IMG/VR virus record: IMGVR_UViG_3300050343_000181
Span: 1-41,528 of that record
DNA length: 41,528 nt
Reading direction: 5' to 3' (one strand)
From: a virus
Every line of letters begins with the position of its first letter. The first letter of the stretch is position 1. The position numbers were made by a program, and so were the translations under genes. Positions 30,142 to 38,892 of the stretch are shown one piece after another. The notes under the pieces were generated by a model. That model had not been told where the DNA came from. It saw only the letters and a program-made list of their open reading frames with translations, and ran no database searches.

Positions 30142-30944
30142 TTCAATTGTTCTCTGCGTGTTTTCAGATAATCCTGGTCTTTATAATAATCCACCAACTG
30201 GTCTCTGTCAAATGTTTTGATCGTATTCCAGAGTTGATAGTTGTTATTGAAGTTTGGATTACTGAACCAGGAATTGTGTGTTCTACCATGCTCAAGATGA
30301 TAGACAAAATTATTGACTCTTCCGATGCGATTACCCATCATGCTCATACGGAAATAGAACTCATCATCCTCACATCCCCATGACACAAAGTTTTCATTCA
30401 TCATGTAGCAGTCAATATACTTCTGACGATCAACAAACTGCGTCCAACCAATAGTCGAGTTTGATAATGTCTTACTCTTATCTAGGACGGATACATCGAG
30501 TTTGTTCATGAACTCCTCAAAGACCCTCATGTTATAGTCTGCCTTCCATTGATAGATGCCACAGGAATATGGATAGACCACATCATATTCGCCATCAGCG
30601 ATGCCCTGATATGCCTGTACATAGGATGACTTAGGCAAGATACAGTCAGCATCATAGTTTGCTACAACCTTTGTATCAGCCGCAACGATCAAATCATTCA
30701 GAACCTTACTCTTACAAAAGAGTGGGTCATTACTCTCTTCATACAAACAAGTCAGGTTCTCTACATTCGCACGTTTCTTAATCTCAGGCAGTGCCCGAAA
30801 CTTAAATGTGTCGCGACCAGATACTTCCTTGACGATAACCTTTGCTTGTACATGTGTTAAAAGATAAGAGACCGATGAGATGATATTTCTCAATCGGTCT
30901 TCACTCTCAATCCTAGTTGGAATTAGAAATGTAAGGTCCATCAT
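30138..30944 (-). CDS. Glycosyltransferase (galactosyltransferase-like GT-A)
   Basis: 268 residues. N-terminal MMDLTFLIPTRIESEDRLRN, a YDADCILP DxD-type motif near residue 97, and WGCEDDEFYFRMSMMGNRIG, the acceptor-side motif of family 7/27-type galactosyltransferases, followed by VYHLEHGRTHN. Intracellular, with a nucleotide-sugar substrate that cannot be named from sequence. Four-base overlaps on both sides. Confidence 0.75.
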   Translation of the reverse strand: MMDLTFLIPTRIESEDRLRNIISSVSYLLTHVQAKVIVKEVSGRDTFKFRALPEIKKRANVENLTCLYEESNDPLFCKSKVLNDLIVAADTKVVANYDADCILPKSSYVQAYQGIADGEYDVVYPYSCGIYQWKADYNMRVFEEFMNKLDVSVLDKSKTLSNSTIGWTQFVDRQKYIDCYMMNENFVSWGCEDDEFYFRMSMMGNRIGRVNNFVYHLEHGRTHNSWFSNPNFNNNYQLWNTIKTFDRDQLVDYYKDQDYLKTRREQLK

Positions 30945-31837
30945 TGTTGAATTCTATCCTCAGGAATAGTTTCTACAATCCAGTCCTCAGGAATCAGGTC
31001 CTTGAGGTTGTTAAATGCCAGACGTGAACCAAACCAGGGATCCTGTGCAATCACTTTCTTATCTTTCTTCTTCTGCAACCAAGCACCCCACCAGGACATA
31101 GAGGAGTTAGCAATGATAGCATCATTACACATGGTCATCATACAGAGGTCATAGTAGGGCACCAAGGACCTTTCCATACCACCTGTTCCATTCATCACCT
31201 CATTGGGATAGTAGATGCGTGTCTCGGACAGATAGAAGCGATCCTTCTTAAAGAGGTTCTGCTCTCTTACCCAGTCCAAATCATCTGAACAAATCAGAAC
31301 GGGACGATCATCATTGAAGTGTTTGTCTAGTAGATATTCATAATGTTCCACTGTGGGCATCGGATACCAGTCAGGACGACCCACATTATCACCCCTGCGA
31401 ATATGAAGTAAGATAATCTCACCATTAAACTGCTTCATGTATTCAGCACATGGTTCATAGATCTCATCCCTAAATTGAAAGTCTTCACGGATTGAGTCTT
31501 CAATGTGCTTGAAGTATTTCTCTGACTGACGATACCCATCAATATTCACATTGTCTGGACAGTTGTTGAACAGTGCTTCATCAAACTCAAATCCAGGTTC
31601 ATCCAGACTGCCAGCAGTAACAGCAAACCCAGGAGCAACTTGTCCAATCAATCCAACATGTTTTACATTCGGCAGTTTGAAACAATCAAACAAACCATAG
31701 TTGGCATAGTTTGGAATATCCTCTGGTGGGATACAAAACTCTAGGTTATTATTCGCAGCAATACCACGGAGTGCCGCATACTGAAACATCTGGTTGCCTA
31801 GGCGACCATTAGTTCCAAGTCTATCATATCCAATCAT
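30941..31837 (-). CDS. GT11-family glycosyltransferase 2
   Basis: 298 residues, same architecture as the gene at 29329: GRLGNQMFQYAALRGIA, HIRRGDN at 145-151 and NSSMSWWGAWLQ. The two proteins also share SEKYFKHIED and downstream EPC, so they are paralogs separated by one gene. The different motif I (HIRRGD versus HVRRTD) suggests different acceptors or donors. Frame intact; four-base overlaps with both neighbours. Confidence 0.85.
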   Translation of the reverse strand: MIGYDRLGTNGRLGNQMFQYAALRGIAANNNLEFCIPPEDIPNYANYGLFDCFKLPNVKHVGLIGQVAPGFAVTAGSLDEPGFEFDEALFNNCPDNVNIDGYRQSEKYFKHIEDSIREDFQFRDEIYEPCAEYMKQFNGEIILLHIRRGDNVGRPDWYPMPTVEHYEYLLDKHFNDDRPVLICSDDLDWVREQNLFKKDRFYLSETRIYYPNEVMNGTGGMERSLVPYYDLCMMTMCNDAIIANSSMSWWGAWLQKKKDKKVIAQDPWFGSRLAFNNLKDLIPEDWIVETIPEDRIQQ

Positions 31838-32988
31838 AGGTTTACAATAAAGATGTCTTCAGTGATGTTGAACTTGTTGTCCACGAATCTTACCATATCA
31901 CCATAGGTTTTGTCAAGGTATTCAGACACTTGAGGTGTGACCCTTCTGTCATTCTGAATATAGACCTTATGTCCTCTCTCTAGAAGGTCTAAAGCCAAAC
32001 GATACTGTTGACTCTCTGTAAGAATATCTGTTCCCTTCTTGTAGGTAATATACTCAAAGTAGTATGGGAGTTTGTGTGAGTTCATTGTATCCCAATAATC
32101 ACATACGATCTTCGCATGTTCGTTATTGAAACCATCTGTAACATAACCTAGGTTATACTCCAGTCCTACAGCCTTAGCGAAGTGTGCGAAGGCTCTGTTA
32201 TCTCTAGGAAGACAAGGACCACCATAACCTACACCCCAACCAAGATACTTCTTACCGATACGACTATCACATCCAACAGCACTTAGGACTGCGGTAACCT
32301 CATCACCACATCCTGCCATATGAAGGACATCACCTAACATATTGGCGTAACTGATCTTAGTTGTAAGGAAACAATTGACTGCAATCTTAGTAATCTCTGC
32401 AGACTTTGTACTCATAGTACAAACAATTGCTCTGTTGATTTGAATCTTCTTATAAAGATCCTTGATATCTTTTACAGTTCTATCATTCTCCATTTCCTGA
32501 TCAATACCAAGAAGAACCATATCAGCCTTCTTAAGATCACTCACAATACTACCCTGTGCAATAAACTCAGGGTTATACATTACCTGTACATTACTAGGAA
32601 GTTGTGAAGTAAATTGATCACAATCACCAGGGTTGGTGGTACAACCAATCACCAGATACTTTCTACTCTTTACATCACCAAATTCTTCTACAACCTGCCA
32701 CACAGCAGATACATCATATGATCCATCATCATTAGATGGTGTTTGCACAAGAGTATAGATGAGATCACACTCATCAATTACTTCTTTGTTGTTAGTTGTT
32801 GCTCTAAAATTCTTTGATACTCTGAGTAGATCTTCTACTTCAGGTTCATTAGTTGTGATCTTCTTCCGGTTTAGATCATTTACATAATCCTCACGAATAT
32901 CTGATACCAGAACATCGTAACCAGCTTGTTCACAAAGAAGGGCAAAACAGATACCTAATCTGCCTGCCCCAATAACTCCAATTTTCAT
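31834..32988 (-). CDS. Nucleotide-sugar dehydrogenase (UDP-glucose/GDP-mannose type)
   Basis: 384 residues. The N-terminal NAD domain begins MKIGVIGAGRLG (GxGxxG); the catalytic cysteine is C259 in GYGGPCLPRDN, with K201 and N205 of the central helix in place. These enzymes oxidise a nucleotide sugar twice to its uronic acid. Length is slightly below the usual 390-450. Part of the overlapping sugar operon; product not determinable (UDP-GlcA or a 2-acetamido form are candidates). Confidence 0.85.
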   Translation of the reverse strand: MKIGVIGAGRLGICFALLCEQAGYDVLVSDIREDYVNDLNRKKITTNEPEVEDLLRVSKNFRATTNNKEVIDECDLIYTLVQTPSNDDGSYDVSAVWQVVEEFGDVKSRKYLVIGCTTNPGDCDQFTSQLPSNVQVMYNPEFIAQGSIVSDLKKADMVLLGIDQEMENDRTVKDIKDLYKKIQINRAIVCTMSTKSAEITKIAVNCFLTTKISYANMLGDVLHMAGCGDEVTAVLSAVGCDSRIGKKYLGWGVGYGGPCLPRDNRAFAHFAKAVGLEYNLGYVTDGFNNEHAKIVCDYWDTMNSHKLPYYFEYITYKKGTDILTESQQYRLALDLLERGHKVYIQNDRRVTPQVSEYLDKTYGDMVRFVDNKFNITEDIFIVNL

Positions 32989-33725
32989 AGTGTAAATGTA
33001 GGAATAGGTTGCATCTTATGTTGATTTTGTTGATTAAACCGATAGAGAATGTCTACACCTGGACCTGTGCCCGCCTCCATTGCTTCTTCGAGATCACCGT
33101 ATGAGCAACCAATCTGATCCTCATCAGTTCGTCCATCGTCCCACAGACCATCTGTAGGATTAGCAGCAATGATTCGTTGGTCCACGCCAAGATGTTTTCC
33201 AAGTTCCCATACTTCAGTTTTATATAAGTCAGCGATGGGTGCGATGTCAACCCCGCCGTCACCATATTTAGTATAGAACCCAACACCATAGTCTTCAACC
33301 TTATTTCCGGTTCCCACCACAATACCACTCACAGATCCAGCGACCTGATACAGAGTTACCATGCGAAGACGAGATCTAGTGTTCGCAAGAGAAAGTTTGT
33401 CATCATTATACCCATCTATAGTGGATACAAATGTATCAAAGGTTTCTGATAAGTCATACTTAAGTCTGGTTACATTGGGATATTTCTGCTCCAACCAGTC
33501 AAGATGTGCGTCTGACAAATCCTCTTGTTCTTCTTTCTGATGAATAGGCATACCCAGCACATAGGTAGGCAATCCCGTCTCAGCAGAAAGGGTGGAGGAG
33601 ACAGCAGAATCAATTCCACCAGACACACCCACCACAAGGGACTTAAGTTTATTCTCTTTTACATATGCTTTCAACCAGTTAACAAGTCTTCGCTTGACCT
33701 GATCGTAATCTTCAATTCTGTTCAT
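32985..33725 (-). CDS. nadE: Ammonia-dependent NAD synthetase
   Basis: 246 residues with the N-type ATP pyrophosphatase loop SGGIDSA (35-41), GTGNKVEDYGVGFYTKYGDG for the adenylate and P2 loop, and IAPIADLYKTEVWELGKHL, all typical of NadE. It lacks a glutaminase domain, so ammonia or a host amidotransferase would supply nitrogen. It makes NAD from deamido-NAD; alternatively, in a sugar cluster, a NadE-like enzyme may amidate a sugar acid. First gene after a 37-base gap with an extended -10 element. Confidence 0.8.
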   Translation of the reverse strand: MNRIEDYDQVKRRLVNWLKAYVKENKLKSLVVGVSGGIDSAVSSTLSAETGLPTYVLGMPIHQKEEQEDLSDAHLDWLEQKYPNVTRLKYDLSETFDTFVSTIDGYNDDKLSLANTRSRLRMVTLYQVAGSVSGIVVGTGNKVEDYGVGFYTKYGDGGVDIAPIADLYKTEVWELGKHLGVDQRIIAANPTDGLWDDGRTDEDQIGCSYGDLEEAMEAGTGPGVDILYRFNQQNQHKMQPIPTFTL

Positions 33726-33747
33726 GTCTCTAGTTTAATTTTATAAA

Positions 33748-33756
33748 ATTATAACA
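33748..33756 (-). promoter_or_regulatory. Possible extended -10 promoter
   Basis: Minus strand TGTTATAAT (TGn TATAAT) 23 bases before the nadE ATG; no -35 match. It could restart transcription inside the sugar operon. Confidence 0.3.
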
Positions 33757-33762
33757 CAATTA

Positions 33763-34140
33763 TTAGTCACCCGGAATGACTCTATGACTGTCTTCATCAA
33801 AATGCTCTGTGCTGAACTCAAATAGTTCAGTATCTTCCAGAGCCAGCATCTGATGACGTTGGTTGCGATACACATGAAACTTATCACCTTTGCTCAAGAT
33901 AATCTCATCAGAAAATTCAATCTCATCATCGGAGGAATGTCTCAATGAAATCTTTCCACTCTGCACATAGAAGACCTCATCTTTCTTTTCATGATAATGC
34001 CAAGAGCATCTCTTGCCCTTTGCGATGAACAGAAGTTTCCCGCAATACTCTTCACAGTTTACAATCCACTTTTCATATCCCCATCCTTTGGAAACATACT
34101 TGATTGGTTCGTCTGCTCTAATCGAAGAAGTCTGTGTCAT
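33763..34140 (-). CDS. Cupin-domain protein (sugar isomerase-like)
   Basis: 125 residues from the ATG at 34140. VSKGWGYEKWIVNCEEYCGK and GKRCSWHYHEKKDEVFYVQSG give the HxH...E metal site of cupins, and GDKFHVYRNQRHQML the second motif. Such single cupins in sugar clusters resemble the isomerase domain of type II phosphomannose isomerase. Substrate unknown. It overlaps the HAD gene by 23 bases. Confidence 0.7.
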   Translation of the reverse strand: MTQTSSIRADEPIKYVSKGWGYEKWIVNCEEYCGKLLFIAKGKRCSWHYHEKKDEVFYVQSGKISLRHSSDDEIEFSDEIILSKGDKFHVYRNQRHQMLALEDTELFEFSTEHFDEDSHRVIPGD

Positions 34141-34444
34141 TGATACCCTTGTCGTCAATATAGAAATCACCAGACGGTTTACCTAGGAATAATTGATGAT
34201 ACTTACATCCCCACAAACTTAATTGTATTTCAGTAAGTTCGTAGAACTCTTCCTGTGCTCGGGTGGCATTGTTTTTGAACCGACCCATGCCCCTGGCAGT
34301 AAGGTAGACGATAGTGTGACCCTCGTCGTATAACTTATTTATTTTATCAATCCTACTCTGGATTGGCAATGCTTCAGTATAGCGGGTCTCTTCAGTTTTG
34401 CCAGGAGCGCAGATCGTCCCGTCAATGTCAACCACATACCTCAT
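34118..34444 (-). CDS. HAD-superfamily sugar phosphatase
   Basis: 108 residues: VVDIDGT with D6 and D8 (motif I nucleophile and acid), VYLTARGMGRF (motif II Thr) and SGDFYIDDKGIND (motif IV acids). A minimal capless HAD. Between a heptose-type kinase and a cupin, it may play the role of GmhB (removal of a phosphate from a heptose bisphosphate), but sequence alone does not fix the substrate. Confidence 0.75.
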   Translation of the reverse strand: MRYVVDIDGTICAPGKTEETRYTEALPIQSRIDKINKLYDEGHTIVYLTARGMGRFKNNATRAQEEFYELTEIQLSLWGCKYHQLFLGKPSGDFYIDDKGINDTDFFD

Positions 34445-35177
34445 TTACGTCCCCCTCAGTCAATATATAAGTTCCAAAGTGCGTGACAGCAATTGCTGCT
34501 GCTTTGTTTGCATATGGAATTGCTTCTTCTATTTTACCATAGATTAAGTAAAAATATACTAAAGCAGAAAGAAATGTATCACCAGCACCTACCACATCAA
34601 AGACACCAACTCCAACACCTGGATAATTCTTGCCTTGATAGTCAGCACCTTTAGGTCCTTTGGTGACGATTAGATTACCAGTCTTATTATCCAGTTTGTT
34701 ATATTCATCATTATTGATCTTGATAAACGCATCATTCACTGGGAGAGTGGTCTTCTTACTATCAATGAATACTGGTCCATCAAACCACTTTACCAACTCA
34801 AAAATTTTTTCCGTTGTAAGAAATCCTTTATCATAATCAGATATAACTAAGGCATCAAAGTGCCCCTTAGGCATATCAAAATGAAGAGGTTCTACAGGTT
34901 CCTCCAAATCAACACGGAGCATCTGTTGATTATATCTCTCATCAATATATCTACGCTTTACTATCTTCTCCTCTTGAGTCATCATATACACTTCTAGTCC
35001 GAAAGAAAGCAAGTTCTCTCGGACATTCCATGCCATGCCTTTTTGTATTTCAGTTCTCTTCTGGTGAAGAATAGGAACAGGTGCCTCTGGATTCAGTCTC
35101 TCACATACACCATAGATGTATTGGTCTTCACAACTATCCCCGATCAATAATACTTTCAATGGTTTTTGTTGTTGCAT
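34428..35177 (-). CDS. PfkB-type sugar kinase, HldE N-domain-like
   Basis: 249 residues: LLIGDSCEDQYIYGVCERLN PEAPVP (ribokinase family start as in heptose-7-phosphate kinase), SDYDKGFLT, and DVVGAGDTFLSALV with the catalytic Asp of GAGD. The adjacent gene encodes the matching nucleotidyltransferase, so the two halves of HldE are separate genes here. Expected reaction: phosphorylation of a heptose (or related sugar) 7-phosphate at C1. Overlaps its neighbours by 17 and 44 bases. Confidence 0.75.
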   Translation of the reverse strand: MQQQKPLKVLLIGDSCEDQYIYGVCERLNPEAPVPILHQKRTEIQKGMAWNVRENLLSFGLEVYMMTQEEKIVKRRYIDERYNQQMLRVDLEEPVEPLHFDMPKGHFDALVISDYDKGFLTTEKIFELVKWFDGPVFIDSKKTTLPVNDAFIKINNDEYNKLDNKTGNLIVTKGPKGADYQGKNYPGVGVGVFDVVGAGDTFLSALVYFYLIYGKIEEAIPYANKAAAIAVTHFGTYILTEGDVNEVCG

Positions 35178-35535
35178 ACTTTTCTATTCTATCAAAGAAT
35201 CTCAATTCAGCAGGGTACATTGAACCAATCACTGACTTACCTTTCCAGTCAGATCCTACAACCATTATATCAGGTTTTATTGTTTTGATGCAACCTTCCA
35301 ACTGCTCATCACTATCAAATACTACGACATAATCTACAGCTTTCAGACTTTGAAGCATAAATGCTCTGTCTTCCACAGAATAGACTGGTCTAGAAGGTCC
35401 TTTCTTTTCTGCGACCCTCCTATCACTATCTATGCCAACTGTCAGAGTTCCCCCTAGAGACTTGGCATAGTTGAGAAGTTGAACGTGACCTGGATGAAGG
35501 ATATCAAATGTCCCGTTGACAAAGATATGTTTCAT
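35134..35535 (-). CDS. Cytidylyltransferase-family enzyme, HldE C-domain-like
   Basis: 133 residues from the ATG at 35535. VNGTFDILHPGHVQLLNYAK contains the HPGH nucleotide-binding motif, KSLGGTLTVGIDSDRRVA the second strand, and VVFDSDEQLEGCIKTIKPDI the sugar side. Matches the adenylyltransferase domain of HldE. With the kinase next to it, it likely activates a sugar 1-phosphate to an ADP- or CDP-sugar. Confidence 0.75.
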   Translation of the reverse strand: MKHIFVNGTFDILHPGHVQLLNYAKSLGGTLTVGIDSDRRVAEKKGPSRPVYSVEDRAFMLQSLKAVDYVVVFDSDEQLEGCIKTIKPDIMVVGSDWKGKSVIGSMYPAELRFFDRIEKYATTKTIESIIDRG

Positions 35536-36349
35536 AGACTTTGCGAATTCCATTTACTAAACCACTATATTCAATAGGCAAGTTATTTGCTTTTCCAACA
35601 TACGGAAATATGGGATGCTGTCCTTCAGATTGAATGTCAACCTTATGAGGACCTAGGTGATTGATAATCTCAGCGATATCACTGAGCATATACTTACGAT
35701 TATAAACACAATTTACATCTCTTGGTCCATCATTACCATCAAGATAATACTGAATAATCTTATAGAGGTCATCAGCAAAGATAAAATCCATCTTCCGATC
35801 TTTGACAAGTTGAATAGGTTTCTTATTAATATATTGATTGATGTTAGTGTTAAAGAATCGTGTGCTCTCTTCATGCTCACCAAAGCATCCAAAGATACGA
35901 AGATTCACACCCTTTGGATTATCTAATACACGTTTGGCAATAACATATTTTGAGAATCCATATGGATCACTTGGAATAACTTTACCAAAGTCTTCTGGTG
36001 AGGGTTCATCAACGGGAGCAGGACGACCATATGATGCACCACTATCCAAATTGATGAACATGTCAGTCTGATCAACATACTTATACAGGGTCTCAAACAT
36101 ATTGAGATTAGTATACAGAACTCTATAATCATCATCAAGGTCTCTTCTGCCACCGACAATGGCAGCATGAATGATTGCATCATAGTGTTGACCATCATCA
36201 AATAGGGTAGCAACTTCTTCATCAACCTGAAGTCGAACCTGAGTTGATCTTGGTCTAACTACCTCATATCCTGATTCCTGAATGAAAGGAATTATCTGAC
36301 GACCAATAAAACCATTACCACCAGTGAAAAGAATCTTTTTACTTGTCAT
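35504..36349 (-). CDS. NAD-dependent sugar epimerase/dehydratase (SDR)
   Basis: 281 residues of the extended SDR family: TGGNGFIG at 9-16 binds the cofactor; SGASYG provides the Ser and YGFSK (about residue 130) the Tyr-Lys catalytic pair. Pattern resembles GDP-fucose synthase-like or dTDP-sugar reductases. In this cluster it could be the reductase that finishes a deoxysugar. Overlaps the nucleotidyltransferase by 32 bases. Confidence 0.8.
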   Translation of the reverse strand: MTSKKILFTGGNGFIGRQIIPFIQESGYEVVRPRSTQVRLQVDEEVATLFDDGQHYDAIIHAAIVGGRRDLDDDYRVLYTNLNMFETLYKYVDQTDMFINLDSGASYGRPAPVDEPSPEDFGKVIPSDPYGFSKYVIAKRVLDNPKGVNLRIFGCFGEHEESTRFFNTNINQYINKKPIQLVKDRKMDFIFADDLYKIIQYYLDGNDGPRDVNCVYNRKYMLSDIAEIINHLGPHKVDIQSEGQHPIFPYVGKANNLPIEYSGLVNGIRKVYETYLCQRDI

Positions 36350-37205
36350 GTTTCCAACCTGCTCCTTGACCTAAAAGTTTTTCGAGTTCTTCATCTTTGA
36401 TCTCATAGAAGTTCTCCTGTGATGGGAATTTAACATCACGAACTTCATTCACATATTCAGTCAGAGCAGACTGAATCATCTGACCTGCCTCACAATATCG
36501 TTTCACAAACTTGGACTTGAACTCCCAGAAGAGTCCAACCAAGTCATGCATAATGACCAGTTGACCATCAACTCTGTCACCAGCACCAATACCATACACA
36601 GGAATATCAAGATTGGTAGCAATCATCTCAGCAGACTCTCTAGGCATACCCTCAAGAAGTAAGAAAGTACATCCAGCATCCTGAAGACGCAGTGCCTGGT
36701 CAAGAATGACCTTTGCCTGATCAGCAGTCTTACCCTGGACACGATATCCACCAAGTTTGGCACGGGTATGAGGAGTCAAACCAAGGTGACTCATCACCAT
36801 GATACCAGCATCACAGATTGCCTTGACCCGTTCTACCATACAACCTTCGACCTTGACGGCATCCATGCCAGCCTGAATGAAGTCACCAGAATTTCTTACT
36901 GCCTCTTCATTAGAAACCTGGTAGGACATATAAGGTAGATCACCAACAGTGAACGCACGAGTTGTGCCTCGTGCTACTGCTCTAGCAGACCGCAGCATAT
37001 CATCCATGGTGACTGGAATGGTGCTCTTGTATCCCAAGGTGGTCATACCAAGAGAGTCACCAACCAGAATCCAGTCAACACCAGCATTGTCTGCCATCAG
37101 TGCCTGTGGGTAATCATAGGCAGTGACACCAACAGTCTTTACATTGTTCCGTTTTTGTTTGCGTAACTTCAGAATAGTTACTTTATCTTTGTTATCAGCG
37201 GGCAT
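36339..37205 (-). CDS. panB: Ketopantoate hydroxymethyltransferase PanB
   Basis: 288 residues. PanB adds a hydroxymethyl group from methylene-tetrahydrofolate to 2-oxoisovalerate. All key residues are present: VGDSLGM with D50, VGDLPYMSY with D89 (metal), VKVEG with K118 and E120, HLGLTPH, GGYRVQG, LLLEGMP with E185 (base) and GIGAGDRVDGQ. Frame intact, overlapped by 11 bases with the SDR gene. Unusual in a phage. Its place next to a ThDP enzyme in a sugar cluster suggests either a pantothenate boost or a role in making a branched sugar; both are inferences. Confidence 0.9.
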   Translation of the reverse strand: MPADNKDKVTILKLRKQKRNNVKTVGVTAYDYPQALMADNAGVDWILVGDSLGMTTLGYKSTIPVTMDDMLRSARAVARGTTRAFTVGDLPYMSYQVSNEEAVRNSGDFIQAGMDAVKVEGCMVERVKAICDAGIMVMSHLGLTPHTRAKLGGYRVQGKTADQAKVILDQALRLQDAGCTFLLLEGMPRESAEMIATNLDIPVYGIGAGDRVDGQLVIMHDLVGLFWEFKSKFVKRYCEAGQMIQSALTEYVNEVRDVKFPSQENFYEIKDEELEKLLGQGAGWKHDK

Positions 37206-37206
37206 T

Positions 37207-38892
37207 TCAGTCTAGGGGCTTAACGATCATATTATCATGAAATTCCTCTCTGGACAAGAAAGGATACATGTCTTCTAAAGGCGGTGCGCTAATCGTACCG
37301 TCAGGATTTTTTCTACCTTGCATCGTAGGAACAACCTCCTGCCATTTTTCACAAAGGACCTCACATACAATGGGTCCATCATAGTCAAGAGCAGTAGCAA
37401 TAGAACCTTCTAAACAATCAGCATCAGCATACACATGCTCAATGCCAAAACTCTTTACCACTTCACGGATGTTTGGAATAGATACACCACTCTCAGGATC
37501 AGTTCCAATCTCTCTACCTTCAAAGAACTTCTTCTGTGTGGTACGGATGGAAAGATATCCATCGTTGTTCCACACAAATAGTTTAACTGGAAGATTGTAG
37601 TGGGCAATAGTCTGAAGTTCTTGTAAGTTCATCATAAACGAACCATCACCAGTCACTCCAATCACATCACCACCCTTAGCAAACGCAGCACCAATACAGG
37701 CAGGAATAGTAAATCCCATCTCTGCCTGAGAACTGGATGTGATGAACCTTTGCTTTGATTGAATCTCTGTTGCCTGAGCACAGACATAGAATGCTGAACC
37801 AGCATCAGAGATGACCACATCATCATTACGCTTGAGGTCATTGAGACACTTCATGAAGTAGTAGAGATCTACTTTCTCTGTGGGATTTGTGTCAGGACAG
37901 ACTGGCCATTGGTCTTTCCAACGCTGACATGTTTTGTTCCAATCGGTCTTCTCACGATCAAACACATTGATGTTAAGAAAATCCTTAGCATCACGATGAA
38001 TGAACCGATCAATCTTTACAGTTTCTTTGGAGTGTTCATCCTTATCAATATCAACTACAATTACTTTTGCCTCTCTAGCAAATGTAGTATAGTTATATCC
38101 AGTCACAGGGACAGAGAGACGACAACCAATTACCAAAAGCAGATCACAGTTCTGCATCGCAAAGTTACCAGCACGGGTTCCTTTGACACCCACTCTACCC
38201 ACAAAGTTTGAGTATACAGAAGGGAACAAGTCAACAGCATTGTATGAAGTGACTACAGGAATACTAGTTCTCTGAACAAATTTAATAAACTCATCACGGG
38301 CTTGAGCACAGTTGATACCGTTACCTGCCAGGATAAGAGGTCTCTTTGCTTCTCTCAATTCAGACTCAATGTCAAAACACTGAGCCCCTTGTACGTCCAT
38401 AGGAATATCAACCCATACAGGACCAGGACGACCATGAGTAGCAATCCGAATCGCATCTTTCATTACCTCCTCAATGTCTTCGGGATCATTAACCACCACC
38501 GCATACTTGGTAATTGGTTTCACAATATCAATGATATTTGCTTCCTGAACACCAAGGTTTCTGACACCCTCTGGTGCCATGTGAGGGCGATTGACATTAC
38601 CAGACACAAAGATGACAGGAACACTGTCCTGCCATGCGTCTAGAAGTCCTGTGATGGCATTTGTTCCACCACATCCTGTGGTCACATTTACTGCTGCCAG
38701 ACCATTATTGTACTTGGCATATGCCACAGCACCCATAGCAGATGCCTGTTCGTGATGGTTGATGATGGGTTTAATCTTACCATGTGCTGCTACAGCATCA
38801 TTCAAGAACATCGCACCACCACCAGTTACAAGGAAGATATGTTCACAACCTGCCTTATAAATCTGGTCTACAACATAATCCGCTACTCTCAT
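37207..38892 (-). CDS. ThDP-dependent enzyme, acetolactate-synthase-like (YerE type?)
   Basis: 561 residues, full three-domain ThDP enzyme. N-terminal PYR domain with the activating glutamate E48 (HHEQASAMGAVAYA), central domain around 180-330, and PP domain with TGDGSFMMNLQEL (415-427) and WNNDGY (441-446) for Mg-ThDP. It resembles acetolactate synthase large subunit, but no small subunit is present. Next to an RfbH-type dehydrase, the best analogue is YerE of yersiniose synthesis, which attaches a two-carbon unit from pyruvate to a 4-keto-3,6-dideoxysugar. One base separates it from panB. Confidence 0.75.
   Translation of the reverse strand: MRVADYVVDQIYKAGCEHIFLVTGGGAMFLNDAVAAHGKIKPIINHHEQASAMGAVAYAKYNNGLAAVNVTTGCGGTNAITGLLDAWQDSVPVIFVSGNVNRPHMAPEGVRNLGVQEANIIDIVKPITKYAVVVNDPEDIEEVMKDAIRIATHGRPGPVWVDIPMDVQGAQCFDIESELREAKRPLILAGNGINCAQARDEFIKFVQRTSIPVVTSYNAVDLFPSVYSNFVGRVGVKGTRAGNFAMQNCDLLLVIGCRLSVPVTGYNYTTFAREAKVIVVDIDKDEHSKETVKIDRFIHRDAKDFLNINVFDREKTDWNKTCQRWKDQWPVCPDTNPTEKVDLYYFMKCLNDLKRNDDVVISDAGSAFYVCAQATEIQSKQRFITSSSQAEMGFTIPACIGAAFAKGGDVIGVTGDGSFMMNLQELQTIAHYNLPVKLFVWNNDGYLSIRTTQKKFFEGREIGTDPESGVSIPNIREVVKSFGIEHVYADADCLEGSIATALDYDGPIVCEVLCEKWQEVVPTMQGRKNPDGTISAPPLEDMYPFLSREEFHDNMIVKPLD

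Noticed and set aside
31880-31915. Promoter with TTGACA inside the nucleotide-sugar dehydrogenase gene
   Set aside because: The -35 match has no acceptable -10 at 16-18 bases, and it lies within an intact coding region.
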